A stretch of 64,000 nt of DNA from JBAYIE01 sp041665785 (GCA_041665785.1 JBAYIE010000014.1:1-64000); one strand, 5' to 3'; counted from the first letter of the stretch, positions 18,561-28,600 are shown. Notes: generated by a model not told the origin, from the sequence alone. Made by a program: numbers and translations.

Positions 18561-19363
18561 AGCTAACCAAAGTTACCAAGAAGTTGAAATTTGAGCGTTG
18601 GGTTGCACTCGCCATCCTGACGCTTCTGATTTGTGCGTATAAGCCTCTGGATCATTACCGGCAGAAATTAAAAACGGTAGTAGTGGATGCCGGACACGGA
18701 GGTCATGATGTGGGGAGTATGTACGGAGGAGCAAAGGAAAAAGACGTGACATTGGCGATTGCATTAAAGGTAGGAGAGGAAATACAAAAAATCATGCCAG
18801 ATGTGAAAGTAATTTATACCCGCTCTACCGATGAGTTCATAGAATTGCATGAAAGAGCCGGAATTGCTAACCGGAACAACGCCGATTTATTTATCTCGAT
18901 TCATTGCAATGCCAATAAAAAAACCGAGGTTTTTGGGACAGAAACGTTCTCGATGGGTTTGAACAAAACCGAAGGCAACCTTAATGTGGCTAAACGGGAG
19001 AACTCAGTTATTTTGCTCGAAAATGATTACCAGGAGAAATATGAAGGATTTGATCCCAATTCTCCGGAAGCCAATATTTATTTTTCTTTCCTGCAAAATG
19101 CCTTTATGGATCAGAGCTTACGCTTGTCGTCTTATGTGGAAGATCAGTTCAAGCAAATTGACCGCAACAGCCGTGGGGTTAAACAGGCACCTTTTATGGT
19201 ATTGTGGCGTAGTAAAATGCCCAGCATCCTGATTGAGACCGGATTTATCAGCAACAAAAATGAACGTGGTTTTCTGACTTCTCAATCGGGGCAGGATAAA
19301 CTGGCCACTGCCATTGCCAAAGCCGTTGCCAATTATAAACAACGCATGGAAAGCGCCCACTGA
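18545..19363 (+). CDS. N-acetylmuramoyl-L-alanine amidase (Amidase_3)
   Basis: Zinc amidase that cuts the stem peptide from peptidoglycan, used in daughter-cell separation. 272 residues: a short cytoplasmic N-terminus, one signal or membrane segment (WVALAILTLLICAY), then Amidase_3 with VVVDAGHGGHDVG (first zinc His), KEKDVTLAIALKV (Glu), the FISIHCNAN motif (second zinc His) and SILIETGFISNKNE (catalytic Glu). A 20-30 residue insert follows FSMGLNKTEGN, common in Bacteroidota AmiC-like proteins. It is divergent from lptD with overlapping 5' ends. Alternative start: ATG at 18551. Confidence 0.92.
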   Translation: MTMRAKLTKVTKKLKFERWVALAILTLLICAYKPLDHYRQKLKTVVVDAGHGGHDVGSMYGGAKEKDVTLAIALKVGEEIQKIMPDVKVIYTRSTDEFIELHERAGIANRNNADLFISIHCNANKKTEVFGTETFSMGLNKTEGNLNVAKRENSVILLENDYQEKYEGFDPNSPEANIYFSFLQNAFMDQSLRLSSYVEDQFKQIDRNSRGVKQAPFMVLWRSKMPSILIETGFISNKNERGFLTSQSGQDKLATAIAKAVANYKQRMESAH

Positions 19364-19395
19364 TGAATTTGCCGCAATTCGTTTAATTTCGTTGC

Positions 19396-19887
19396 ATGAT
19401 TATCTCGCTCATTGTTATTGCCGACGAAAAAAACGGAATTGGAAAAAGCAACGGATTGTTGTGCCATCTTCCGGCCGACTTACGTTATTTCAAACAAACC
19501 ACCACCGGGCATCATATAGTGATGGGCAGAAGAACGTTTGAAGCTGTGGGTCGTCCGTTGCCGAACCGTGTGAACATGGTCATCACCCGCGATACCGACC
19601 TGGAACTGGAAGGCTGTGTGATGTGTCAGTCGTTGGATGAAGCGGTTAATATGGCGGAGATTCATAAGGAAACAGAGCTTTTCATAACCGGAGGTGGAAG
19701 CATTTATGAACAGGCTATGCAGCTGGCCGATAAAATATACCTCACACGCATTCATGCTGTTCTGGACGCCGATACTTTTTTCCCTCAGCTTCCCGAAGGT
19801 CAATGGACTTTGGTGTCGAACGAATTTCATGCGAAGGATGAAAAGAATTTATACGATTATTCGTTTATGGTGTATAACCGGATATGA
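19396..19887 (+). CDS. folA: Dihydrofolate reductase
   Basis: NADPH-dependent reduction of dihydrofolate to tetrahydrofolate. The 163-residue protein is typical in length. Motifs: ISLIVIADEKNGIGKSNGL (N-terminal strand and Met20-loop equivalent), HLPADLRYFKQTT (with the catalytic-site acidic residue), IVMGRRTFEAVGRPLPNR (cofactor binding), FITGGGSIYEQAM and ADTFFPQ. The start is ATG 19396. Its stop overlaps the next gene by 4 bases, so the two are translationally coupled. Confidence 0.96.
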   Translation: MIISLIVIADEKNGIGKSNGLLCHLPADLRYFKQTTTGHHIVMGRRTFEAVGRPLPNRVNMVITRDTDLELEGCVMCQSLDEAVNMAEIHKETELFITGGGSIYEQAMQLADKIYLTRIHAVLDADTFFPQLPEGQWTLVSNEFHAKDEKNLYDYSFMVYNRI

Positions 19888-20546
19888 AAATTCGAATCAC
19901 ACTTATTGCAGTATTGGTTTTTGCCGTATGTACAGCCTTCACCGGTATTCCCACTATTCGCATTGCTAAATTAAAATACAACGGGGGAGGAGATTGGTAT
20001 GCCAATAAAACATCACTTCCGAATCTGATCCGGTATTGCAATCAAAACTTGGGAACTACCATTTTTCCGGAAGAAGATATTGTAGAGGCTGGGAGTGCCG
20101 ATTTGTTCAATTATCCGTTTGTGCATCTCACAGGTCATGGTAACATTATTTTTTCAGCACAGGAAGCAGAGAACTTAAGAAACTATTTATTAGCGGGCGG
20201 CTTTTTGCATGCCGATGATAATTATGGTATGGATAAATTTTTCAGACGGGAAATGAAAAAAGTTTTTCCCGAATTGGATTTTGTTGAATTGCCATTCAAT
20301 CATCCGGTGTATCATCAAACGTATAATTTTCCGAATGGCTTGCCCAAAGTGCACGAACACGATGGCAAGTCGCCACAAGGATTCGGGTTGATTTATCAGG
20401 GGCGGTTGGTATGTTTTTATTCGTACGAATGCGATCTGGGCAACGGTTGGGAGGATGCAGATGTATACAATGACCCCGAAACTATTCGTATCAAAGCACT
20501 TCAGATGGGAGCCAATTTGGTTCAGTTTGTTTTTAATAAGAATTGA
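19884..20546 (+). CDS. DUF4159 exported protein
   Basis: 220-residue protein with a signal peptide (MKIRITLIAVLVFAVCTAFT). The body follows the DUF4159 pattern: LKYNGGGDWYANKTSLPNL, FPFVHLTGHGN-type strand, a central GGFLHADDNYGMDKFFRREM and FGLIYQGRLVCFYSYECDLGNGW. The fold resembles a class I glutamine-amidotransferase-like Rossmann domain. Other DUF4159 proteins sit beside MoxR/DUF58 genes, but here the partner is folA through a 4-base overlap, which may be chance. Function unknown. Confidence 0.82.
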   Translation: MKIRITLIAVLVFAVCTAFTGIPTIRIAKLKYNGGGDWYANKTSLPNLIRYCNQNLGTTIFPEEDIVEAGSADLFNYPFVHLTGHGNIIFSAQEAENLRNYLLAGGFLHADDNYGMDKFFRREMKKVFPELDFVELPFNHPVYHQTYNFPNGLPKVHEHDGKSPQGFGLIYQGRLVCFYSYECDLGNGWEDADVYNDPETIRIKALQMGANLVQFVFNKN

Positions 20547-20559
20547 AGGGAGAGATAGG

Positions 20560-20919
20560 TGATATGTGTTTAGGTGAAAAGAGTCGCTGAAGAAAAATAA
20601 TTTTATAAGGGGAAATATTCATAAACAAGTAATTCAGGTACTATGTGTTTAAGTGTTTAGGTGCTAAGAGACGTTGAAGAAAAATTATTCTATATAAGGA
20701 AATGCCTCATCAACACCTATCTCAGAGATAAGAGCTAAGTGTTTAGGTGCTAAGAATTGAAGTAGAAGAATGATTCAAAGCTGGAAAATCTTCATAAACA
20801 TCTATCTCAGAGATAAGAGCTAAGTGTTTAGGCGCTATGAACCGAAGAAGAAGAATGATGCTATCACTGGGAAATTCTCATAAACACTTATCTCATCAAC
20901 ACATATCTCAGAGATATGT
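20560..20919. repeat. Array of about 86-bp repeats, left of HigBA
   Basis: Four imperfect tandem copies of a unit of 85-87 bp. The landmark GTGTTTAGGTG recurs at 20566, 20653, 20739 and 20824 (GTGTTTAGGCG in the last). The second landmark, the palindrome TATCTCAGAGATA, occurs at 20718, 20803 and 20904. The array ends in a perfect nine-base hairpin, ACATATCTC-A-GAGATATGT (20901-20919). The same unit resumes at about 21776, beyond the toxin-antitoxin genes. No reading frame runs through it. Confidence 0.85.
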
Positions 20920-20997
20920 CTAATGGTCGGACAGCCATTCGGTGACTTTGGGGCGAAATTTAATTTGGAAAATAGTTGTCTAATTAGTTAACTTTGT

Positions 20998-21342
20998 GTG
21001 GTGGCCAATGATAGACAGGTAATCGCATACAAAAAGTACTTTCTCGAATTTTATGAGAATCAACCGGATAATGTTCAACGAAAAATCGAGTGGACTTTAA
21101 ATCTCATTCGGTTAACTCCACAAGTCCCTGAAAAATACTTTAAGCATTTAGAAGGCACGAAAGGACTATACGAAATAGGGGTTGAAGTCGGAAGTAATAT
21201 TTACCGCATCTTCTCATTTTTCGACAAAGGGAATTTCGTCGTTCTTGGAAATGCATTCCAGAAGAAAACTCAAAAGACACCCAAACAAGAATTAGAAAAG
21301 GCCATTAAAATAATGGTGGAATATCAAAATGAAAGCAAATAA
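20998..21342 (+). CDS. higB: HigB-type toxin (RelE/ParE superfamily, Gp49-like)
   Basis: 114-residue toxin of the phage Gp49-like/HigB family, which typically cleaves mRNA on the ribosome. Family features: EFYENQPDNVQRKIEWTLNLI, KYFKHLEGTKGLYEIGVEVGSNIYRIFSFF and VLGNAFQKKTQKTPKQELEKAIK. The start is GTG at 20998 or 21001; there is no upstream ATG. The antitoxin gene overlaps the 3' end by 14 bases, in the toxin-first order typical of hig. A TAACTTTG box at 20989-20996 directly before the start suggests a leaderless or nearly leaderless mRNA. Confidence 0.9.
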   Translation: MVANDRQVIAYKKYFLEFYENQPDNVQRKIEWTLNLIRLTPQVPEKYFKHLEGTKGLYEIGVEVGSNIYRIFSFFDKGNFVVLGNAFQKKTQKTPKQELEKAIKIMVEYQNESK

Positions 21343-21631
21343 TAATATCACAACCTTAGATCAAATACTTGACAAAAAGTATGGTAAAAAGGGACAAGCG
21401 AAACGTGAACAATGGGAACAAGAGTTTGAGGCATTTCGACTTGGCGTTTTGTTGGAAGAAGCTAGAACCAAGCTTGGTATGACCCAAGAAGAACTTGCAG
21501 ATAAATGCGGTACAAATAAATCATATATCTCACGCATAGAAAACAACTCTTCTGATATCCGCCTCTCGACTCTTATGAAAATTATTCAACAAGGACTTGG
21601 CGGGCACTTAAAATTGACTCTTGAACTATAA
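21329..21631 (+). CDS. higA: HigA-type antitoxin (XRE family HTH)
   Basis: 100-residue antitoxin and likely autorepressor. The N-terminal part (TLDQILDKKYGKKGQAKREQWE) probably contacts the toxin. An XRE helix-turn-helix covers about residues 40-92: GVLLEEARTKLGMTQEELADKCGTNKSYISRIEN. The gene overlaps higB by 14 bases and shares its promoter. Downstream is a foldback element, then the repeat array again. Confidence 0.92.
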   Translation: MKANNNITTLDQILDKKYGKKGQAKREQWEQEFEAFRLGVLLEEARTKLGMTQEELADKCGTNKSYISRIENNSSDIRLSTLMKIIQQGLGGHLKLTLEL

Positions 21632-21655
21632 TTCGAGAGAACCACTGGCCATAAC

Positions 21656-21755
21656 AGCGTACTCGCTCAATTGCCGTTAAATCGATGTGTTGGAGTTTTT
21701 CGTCTCGCTTTTATCATTATCTTGGCGTGACAATTTATAGTTCCGCATACGGCAA
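21656..21755. other. Foldback element downstream of HigBA
   Basis: A short AGCG-TACT-CGCT hairpin (21656-21667) precedes a large imperfect foldback: TTGCCGT (21671-21677) pairs with ACGGCAA (21749-21755), and inside it GTCTCGCT (21702-21709) pairs partly with GGCGTGAC (21724-21731). The GTTAAAT at 21676 fits the integron simple-site pattern GTTRRRY, but the matching RYYYAAC partner is missing. It may be a recombination site remnant or simply a transcript end. Confidence 0.35.
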
Positions 21756-21775
21756 CTAAGCATATGTGCAAAACG

Positions 21776-21958
21776 ATAAGAACTAAGTGTTAAGGTGCTA
21801 TGAATCGAAGTTGAAGAATGGTTCTAAGACGGAATCCCTCCTAAACACCTATCTCAGAGATAAGAGCTACGTGCTTATGTGATATGAAACGAAGTAGAAG
21901 AATGATGCTAACACTCGAAAATTCTCATAAACACATATCGCATAAACACCTATCTCCT
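21776..21958. repeat. About 86-bp repeats, right of HigBA
   Basis: Two more copies of the unit at 20560-20919. Landmarks are GTGTTAAGGTG (about 21787), TATCTCAGAGATA (21850-21862) and GTGCTTATGTG (21871). The array stops at the stop codon of the outer-membrane protein gene at 21961. Confidence 0.82.
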
Positions 21959-21960
21959 CT

Positions 21961-24495
21961 CTAAAACTCTCCCATATCCGGTTGAGCCTCATTGCCGCGT
22001 TTGGCCGGTTTACGTTTGAAAAGGGAAACATCCCATTCGCCAAAACGATAGGTGAAACCTAAACGAAAAAAGCGCGTATCGCGCCGGCGCCATAATTCCT
22101 GTGTAAAGAATTCAGTAGTATAATAGGTTCCGAAACCTCGGGTATTGAAAATATCGTTGATGGTGAAATTGAAAGTCAGTTTTTTAGTTACCTCTTTACT
22201 CACCGAAAAATCGATGGAATACACTTCTTTGGTTTTACCCTGGGCAATAATTCGCGGAGCATCGTAAGAGCCGTTGAGCTGAATATTGAATTGCTTAGGG
22301 AGTCTGTAACTAATCATAGATTTCATATTCCAGCTGATCCCTGAATTTATCAGGTTGGTGCCCGATGCTGTAGCATTGATGGTGGTATGAAAAATATTGG
22401 CATTGAAACTGAAATCCAGTTTCCGGTTCAACAACGTAAGTTTAAAGGTATTCTCCCAACCATAGGCAATATTGGATTCGCCATTGATAAAGGTTGAAAT
22501 TAAAATACTTGAATCGGTAGATGAACGATAGACATAGGGTGTTATTGGATTCTCCTGGAATCGCGTGTATCCGGAAGTGAGCCAATTGCCGGATCCAAAA
22601 ATCAGGTTATAATTCAATTCTACCATATTGATAAATTCCGGTGCGAGTGCAGGATTTCCAATCTGGAAATTATTGCGGTCACTGAACATGATGAAAGGAA
22701 CAACCTGCATCCATCCCGGCCGGTTTATCTTACGCGAAAAATTAGCCTGCACTTCATTTTTTTCATTTAATTTTTTAGAGAGGAAAATACTCGGAAAGAT
22801 GGCCTTTGCAATATTGTTGCTCAGGTTGGGATAGATATATTCAAAACGTTCTTGTGATCCCAAACGGTTCAGGTCTCCGGTAAAATGAGTTTGTTCGAAA
22901 CGCAAACCGGCCTGATATCCAATTCCCCAAATCATGTTGGTGTAATTGATATACGCCGCATTGATGATATCATAAATGGCATAATGGGTAGTCAGGAAAG
23001 TATCCGGTGCGAATGCATTATCGGGGTTGCCGGTTTTTTGCATTACATCCAATCCCGAACGGTTGATGGAATAGTTACTTTTTACGCCAAACTCAATACG
23101 CGCAGTATCGGTAATTGGATTGGTGTAATCCGATTGAAAGGTAAATACATCCCCCGATCCGCTTCCTTCATTTTGTTGCCATTGCGGATTATTGGAGAAT
23201 AAGACATTCGATGCGTCGTAATTATGTGTGGTAAAAAGGGAAGTGGCTGTATGATTTCTGCGATTGTAAGTGAAATCAGCTGTAAGTTCTTTATCCTGTT
23301 TGGGAAAGGTGTGTTTCCACATGATTTGCGATCTCGCAAATTGCATTTGGTTGGATTGTTCGTTGGTACGGGTCCCCTGATAAAGCAGGCTTCTGTAACT
23401 GGTTTGCGAAAATGTTTGCAATTCATCGTTATCAAATCCGCCTTTCATAAATCCCTGCGAAAAGGTAAGAGTATTACGGTTGCTCAACGTGAAATCAAAT
23501 CCAAAACGGATATGTTGCATCATTCGCGTTGAAGTATTGCGGTTATCCTGATGGTATGTTCCGGTTTCAGCACCATTCAACAATGAAGTACGGGTGGTAT
23601 AACCCAATGTAGGGTTGTTGTTGTAATTGAGATTGTAGGAGATAAAGAAATTGGTTTTACCTTCTTTGATGTTCAGATTCCCATTCACATTATAGCGGTT
23701 GAGTTCATCAAATGAGATGGTTCCTATATTGGCACCGATCATGCCATTGTAACCGGGTTTGTTGTTCTTTTTTAATACAACATTTACAATTCCACCTGTA
23801 GCACCGGCATCAAATTTTGCCGAAGGATTCGTAATCACTTCAATGCGGTCAATTTGATCGGATGGCAATTGTTCCATGGTAAGTGTGGTTGGCCGGCCAT
23901 CAATAAATATAGTAGGTGATTGATTGCGCAACGAAACATTGCCATCGGCATCAACGGTTAGTCCCGGAATATTTTTCATAACATCAACTGCAGTTCCTCC
24001 ACTCGACGACAAATCTTTTTCGACATTGTAGATGCGCCTGTCAACGCCAATAATTACGGCTGGTCTTTGCTCAGAAATGACGGCTTCTTTCAGTGTTTTG
24101 GCATCGGCTTGCAAACTGATATTTCCAATATCCTGTTCCACATTGTTTAAGTTGATAACAACCGGAATGATCAACGATTTAAAACCCATGAATTGTACTT
24201 TCAGTTTATACCGGCCGAAAGGGAGTTTTTCGAGTGAAAAATCGCCATTGGCACGTGTAAGACCACCGGAAATCAAAGAATCTTTTTGATTGTGCAAAGT
24301 CACCGTTGCATATTCAATAGCGTTACGTGAATTTGATTCCATCACTTTTCCATAGACCCTTCCAATGGCCGGCATTTTTTGACCATTGCCATTCATGCCT
24401 CGATTGCCCCCCGGATATTGTTGAGCCCGGAGGCTTAGGAAGCCGGTTACAAATAAGAGAATGAAAAGCAGGGTGGGTTTGAGTTTGGTGGTCAT
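21961..24495 (-). CDS. TonB-receptor-like outer-membrane barrel with CarboxypepD regulatory domain
   Basis: About 844-residue outer-membrane protein from ATG 24495 (MTTKLKPTLLFILLF, signal peptide ending SLRAQ). The frame runs 79 codons further upstream but without family similarity and across the trhO stop. Domain order: CarboxypepD_reg-like beta sandwich (GRVYGKVMESNSRNAIEYATVTL), TonB plug (DVMKNIPGLTVDADGNVSLRNQSPTIFIDGRPT, GGIVNVVLKK), then a 22-strand-type barrel region. Ends with VSLFKRKP and a short acidic tail. The family (outer membrane beta-barrel/TonB-dependent) imports or binds unknown ligands; no SusD partner is adjacent. Confidence 0.85.
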   Translation of the reverse strand: MTTKLKPTLLFILLFVTGFLSLRAQQYPGGNRGMNGNGQKMPAIGRVYGKVMESNSRNAIEYATVTLHNQKDSLISGGLTRANGDFSLEKLPFGRYKLKVQFMGFKSLIIPVVINLNNVEQDIGNISLQADAKTLKEAVISEQRPAVIIGVDRRIYNVEKDLSSSGGTAVDVMKNIPGLTVDADGNVSLRNQSPTIFIDGRPTTLTMEQLPSDQIDRIEVITNPSAKFDAGATGGIVNVVLKKNNKPGYNGMIGANIGTISFDELNRYNVNGNLNIKEGKTNFFISYNLNYNNNPTLGYTTRTSLLNGAETGTYHQDNRNTSTRMMQHIRFGFDFTLSNRNTLTFSQGFMKGGFDNDELQTFSQTSYRSLLYQGTRTNEQSNQMQFARSQIMWKHTFPKQDKELTADFTYNRRNHTATSLFTTHNYDASNVLFSNNPQWQQNEGSGSGDVFTFQSDYTNPITDTARIEFGVKSNYSINRSGLDVMQKTGNPDNAFAPDTFLTTHYAIYDIINAAYINYTNMIWGIGYQAGLRFEQTHFTGDLNRLGSQERFEYIYPNLSNNIAKAIFPSIFLSKKLNEKNEVQANFSRKINRPGWMQVVPFIMFSDRNNFQIGNPALAPEFINMVELNYNLIFGSGNWLTSGYTRFQENPITPYVYRSSTDSSILISTFINGESNIAYGWENTFKLTLLNRKLDFSFNANIFHTTINATASGTNLINSGISWNMKSMISYRLPKQFNIQLNGSYDAPRIIAQGKTKEVYSIDFSVSKEVTKKLTFNFTINDIFNTRGFGTYYTTEFFTQELWRRRDTRFFRLGFTYRFGEWDVSLFKRKPAKRGNEAQPDMGEF

Positions 24496-24503
24496 CGGGG
24501 GAT

Positions 24504-24511
24504 CAAAGGTA
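24504..24511 (-). promoter_or_regulatory. -7 box of the TonB-like barrel gene
   Basis: Minus-strand TACCTTTG, an exact TAnnTTTG match, 8 bases before the ATG at 24495. That spacing implies a very short or absent leader. Confidence 0.45.
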
Positions 24512-24613
24512 TTTGGTATCAAAAGGGAACTGATTGGTTTAATGATAAACGGCTTTTGTGTGATGTTAGATGGCAAAATGAACCACAGGTTTAATGGATT
24601 ATCTAATTCAACA

Positions 24614-25546
24614 TTATAATTCACTGAGTGCAGGACGTGTATAATAACCTGTTCCATTGTACATGCGTTTGCGTGGATGTGTCTTACAGGTCTCGCTGCA
24701 GGCTCCTTCCATGATCTCAGCGCAGGATTCACACATATTGAATTGTTCGTTGCATTCTACATTGGCACAATTGAGGTTGCGGGTTACAGGCTCATTACAA
24801 CGAATGCAAGCGGCTATTGCGGTAGGATTTACTTCATTAACCGGAACTGAAACCCGGCCATCAAATACATACAAAACGCCATCAAAATCTTTTCCGCCCG
24901 TATCTTTGGCATAGCCTATAATACCGTTGTGCAATTGATACACTTCAGGAAAACCTTCTTTGAGCAGTAGGGCAGATGCTTTTTCGCACTTGATGCCACC
25001 GGTACAAACAGTAACAATTTTTTTGTCTTTGTAGCTCTTCAAGGCTTCAATTTTCTCCGGAAACTCTCTGAAATTTTCCATATCGAGCACCACTGAATCG
25101 CGAAAGCGACCCAGACGGGTTTCGTAATTGGAACGCACATCCACAATAACCACATCGTCCTGTTCTTTCAATTTCTGAAATTCAGTGCCGGTAAGGTGTT
25201 TACCGGTTTCGCGGGTTGGATCAATAATCTGCGGATCACGCAATCCGGAATGCACAATTTCTTTTTTGTGTCGTACATGAATGCGGTTGAATGCATGTTC
25301 GTGGTGTGCATCCACTTTGAATTCGGTTTTTGCAAAACGGGGGTCTGCTTTAAGATCACGCATGTATCGTTCGCAAATTTCTGTAGTACCGCTGATGGTT
25401 CCATTGATTCCTTCACGTGCAATATAAATACGGCCGCGTATGCCAATGGATTTGCAATACTTCAGGTGTTCGAGCGTAAAGGTTTCGGCATCTTCAATGC
25501 GCGTATACAGGTAGAATGCTACTACCCGATAATTTTTGTTCTCCAT
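24614..25546 (-). CDS. trhO: tRNA uridine(34) hydroxylase TrhO (rhodanese family)
   Basis: Forms 5-hydroxyuridine at the wobble position of some tRNAs from prephenate-independent oxygen chemistry in known homologues. 310 residues. Layout: N-terminal acylphosphatase-like domain (FYLYTRIEDAETF, GRIYIAREGINGTISG), rhodanese domain at about 120-225 (VVIVDVRSNYETRLGRF; active-site loop CTGGIKCEKA), and a C-terminal cysteine-rich segment (CIRCNEP, CANVECNEQFNMC, CAEIMEGACSETC). Length and motifs fit the YceA/UPF0176 group. Divergent from the M1 peptidase gene. Confidence 0.93.
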   Translation of the reverse strand: MENKNYRVVAFYLYTRIEDAETFTLEHLKYCKSIGIRGRIYIAREGINGTISGTTEICERYMRDLKADPRFAKTEFKVDAHHEHAFNRIHVRHKKEIVHSGLRDPQIIDPTRETGKHLTGTEFQKLKEQDDVVIVDVRSNYETRLGRFRDSVVLDMENFREFPEKIEALKSYKDKKIVTVCTGGIKCEKASALLLKEGFPEVYQLHNGIIGYAKDTGGKDFDGVLYVFDGRVSVPVNEVNPTAIAACIRCNEPVTRNLNCANVECNEQFNMCESCAEIMEGACSETCKTHPRKRMYNGTGYYTRPALSEL

Positions 25547-25571
25547 TTACAAGATGGGTTAAAATTGGGCG

Positions 25572-25579
25572 CAAATATA
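25572..25579 (-). promoter_or_regulatory. -7 box of trhO
   Basis: Minus-strand TATATTTG, an exact TAnnTTTG match, 25 bases before the trhO start. The -33 position has only a weak TTC. Confidence 0.5.
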
Positions 25580-25677
25580 AGTATAACAACCTGAACGAGG
25601 AAGAAATTCTTTGATCCGCTTATCAAAAGGTATGGGTCCTATTTTGATTAGCGCCAATAATGCTTTTATTTAGTGAC

Positions 25678-28600
25678 ATGAACAAAGTGTTGTCTTTTCT
25701 TGCTTGTGTACTACTCATGCAGGTTTCTCTGTCGGCTCAGAATGCTCCCTATACCGATGCCTCGAATGCTTTTTACTGGAAGAATCGGAAACCTTTTGAA
25801 GGATACTGGCAACAAGATGTAGAGTATAAAATAAAAGCAAAACTGAACGATTCGTCGGATATCGTAACCGGTGAGGAGATACTGACATATACCAACAACT
25901 CGCCGGATACCTTGCATTTCGTTTATTTTCATTTGTATCAGAATGCTTTTTCCAAAGGAAGTTATCTGGAGAAGCTAAACCGGGCGAACAAGTTTTATCA
26001 AAAATTCGGGAAATACGAGAAAGATGGTGACGGAACAAGGATTCAGAAAATGGAAGTGAACGTGGGAGGCAAATCCTACGCACAGCGGTTTATGTCGCCG
26101 ACCGAATCGTATAACCTGATCAATAATCCGGAGTTAAAAAATATTTATGAAGACCGCCGTGAGGATCTGGCATATTATCAGGATACACCTGGTGTTGCAG
26201 CATTTGATAATGACTTTGTGATGTTTGATAATACCATCATGCGGGTTAAACTTCCGGCTCCGCTCCTGCCGGGTCAGCAGGCTGATTTTAAAATTGATTT
26301 CAAAACATTTTTCGATGACGGAGGCAATCAGCGCCGGCGCATGAAAACGTTTAAAGATGCCTGGGGCAACAAGCAATACGATGGGGTGCACTGGTACCCC
26401 CGGATTTGTGTGTATGACCGGAAATTCGGATGGGAAACGGATCAGCATCTGGGGAAAGAATTCTATGGTGATTTTGGCAGCTACGATGTTGAGCTCACCT
26501 TGCCCAACCACTATATTTTAGACGCAACCGGCGTATTGCAAAACACTGATGAAGTATTGCCGAGTGAATTGCGGACCCGCCTGGATGTTTCGAATTTTAA
26601 GGATAAACCATTGGATTCAAAACCTTCGGTTATTGTAGAACCCAATGGTACTTACAAGACATGGAAATTCAAATCGATCAATACTCATGATTTTGCCTGG
26701 GTTGCCGATCCTACTTTTCGGATAGGCGAAGTTGAACTGACGCTGAAAAGTGGCAGAAAAGTTTCGTGCATTTCGCTTTCGCAGGAACCGCACTCGGCCC
26801 GCTGGCAGGATGCAGCCACCTTTAATGCCAGAGTAATTGAAGTATACAGTCGCGATATCGGTGAATATGCTTATCCCAAAATGATCGTGGCCGATGCCCG
26901 GGATGGCATGGAATATCCGATGCTTACACTGGATGGCGGGTTATCGCCCGGATATTATGGATTGTTTGCGCATGAAATCGGACACAATTGGTTTTTTGGA
27001 ATGGTAGGAAACAACGAAACCTACCGCGCAAGTTTAGATGAAGGATTTACCCAGTTTCTGACCAACTGGTGCATGACCAGCATTTTTGGCGAAGTGAAAC
27101 CAACGCGCAAAAATCCTTTTCCATTATCAAGAAGAGATCAAACGGTTTACATGGGTTACCTGCGCGATGCCATGAAACATCAGGATATGCCGCTGAATAC
27201 ACACAGCGATGATTTTAATGGCGCATTGCATCACGGTGGTGGTTATGGCCATGTGTACTACAAAACAGCAACCATGTTGTACAACCTGCAATATGTGCTT
27301 GGCGATACCTTGTTTTTAGCAGCCATGCAACATTATTTCGATCAGTGGAAAATGGCTCATCCGTATTTCGAAGATTTTCGCAGTTCCATCATTCAATTTA
27401 CCCATGTGGATCTCAACTGGTTTTTCGATCAGTGGATGGAGACCACAAAAACCACAGATTACGCAGTATTGGGATTTCGGAAAGAAGGATACCTGATCCG
27501 GAATCAACCCATGTCTAAAGTTTTGGATGCTTCATCGAAAATCAACCGGTGGCATACGGTTGATTTTATTCGCAAAGGGGAAATGCAGATGCCGATTGAT
27601 TTTACAATCTATGGCAAAGATTCCGGACAAGAGTACCATTACATTATTCCAAACACCTATTTTGTCAAAGCGCACGACAGCAACACCACTGTTTTACCGG
27701 TTTGGAAAGGGTGGAGTATTTTAAACAAATCCTATCAGGCCGATGTATACCTGCCTGAGCAGGTGAAAATCGACCGCATAGAAATAGATCCTTCGCATCG
27801 GCTGGCCGATGTGAATCACCTGGATAATTCTACCGGATCAAATGCTTTATTTCTTATGGATCGCGGGAAAAAAAGATCGGCCGACCGCTATCGTTACGTA
27901 TATGAATGGAGACCGGACCTATGGTATAATGCAATTGATCAAACAAAAGTAGGATTGCATCTGGAAGGAAACTATATGCAATATCACGACATTTTTAAAG
28001 CAAGTATCTGGTACAATACCGACCGGATTAGCCGTGCGTCAGGATCAGGAAGAAATACACTGGATTATTCGTTCGAATTTAAAAGTCCTTCATACCTGTC
28101 CAACAAGGTTTTTCCAACAATAGAGTTGCGTCAGTTAGACGGATTAACATTTATAAAAACCGGTGTTGAAGTGGAGGCAGGCAGAGGGTTATTATACAGC
28201 ATATATTTTAAGGGTATGCGCAGAAGCGGTGTATACGCTGTTGATTACTTATTGTACAATCAATTGTGGAATGCCGATAAGAGCAACAATACACTGAATA
28301 TTGATTTATCGAAATCATACAACTACCGCCATGGCAGTGGTGAACTCAGCGAAGGTCTGCGCGCTTCTTTTGCATCCGACTATGATTACTCATCGGTGTT
28401 TATGCATTGGATCAATCATCATCGCATGGCAGGACTGGAATTGCATTCGCGTTTGTTTTGGAAAGCCATTGTGGGAGATAAAATAGCACCTGAATCGCAA
28501 TTGTATTTAAGCGGAGCCAACCCGGAAGAAATGATGGACAATAAGTATGTCCGTTCGCGAGCTTTTGTTCCGGTTGGATGGTTGGGTTACGGATCGGATT

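Noticed and set aside
21640..21760. Integron attC site
   Set aside because: Only one simple-site match (GTTAAAT) is present and the partner RYYYAAC is missing; kept only as a weak finding.
20560..21958. CRISPR array
   Set aside because: The repeats are about 86 bp, imperfect, without unique spacers of constant length, and no cas genes are near.
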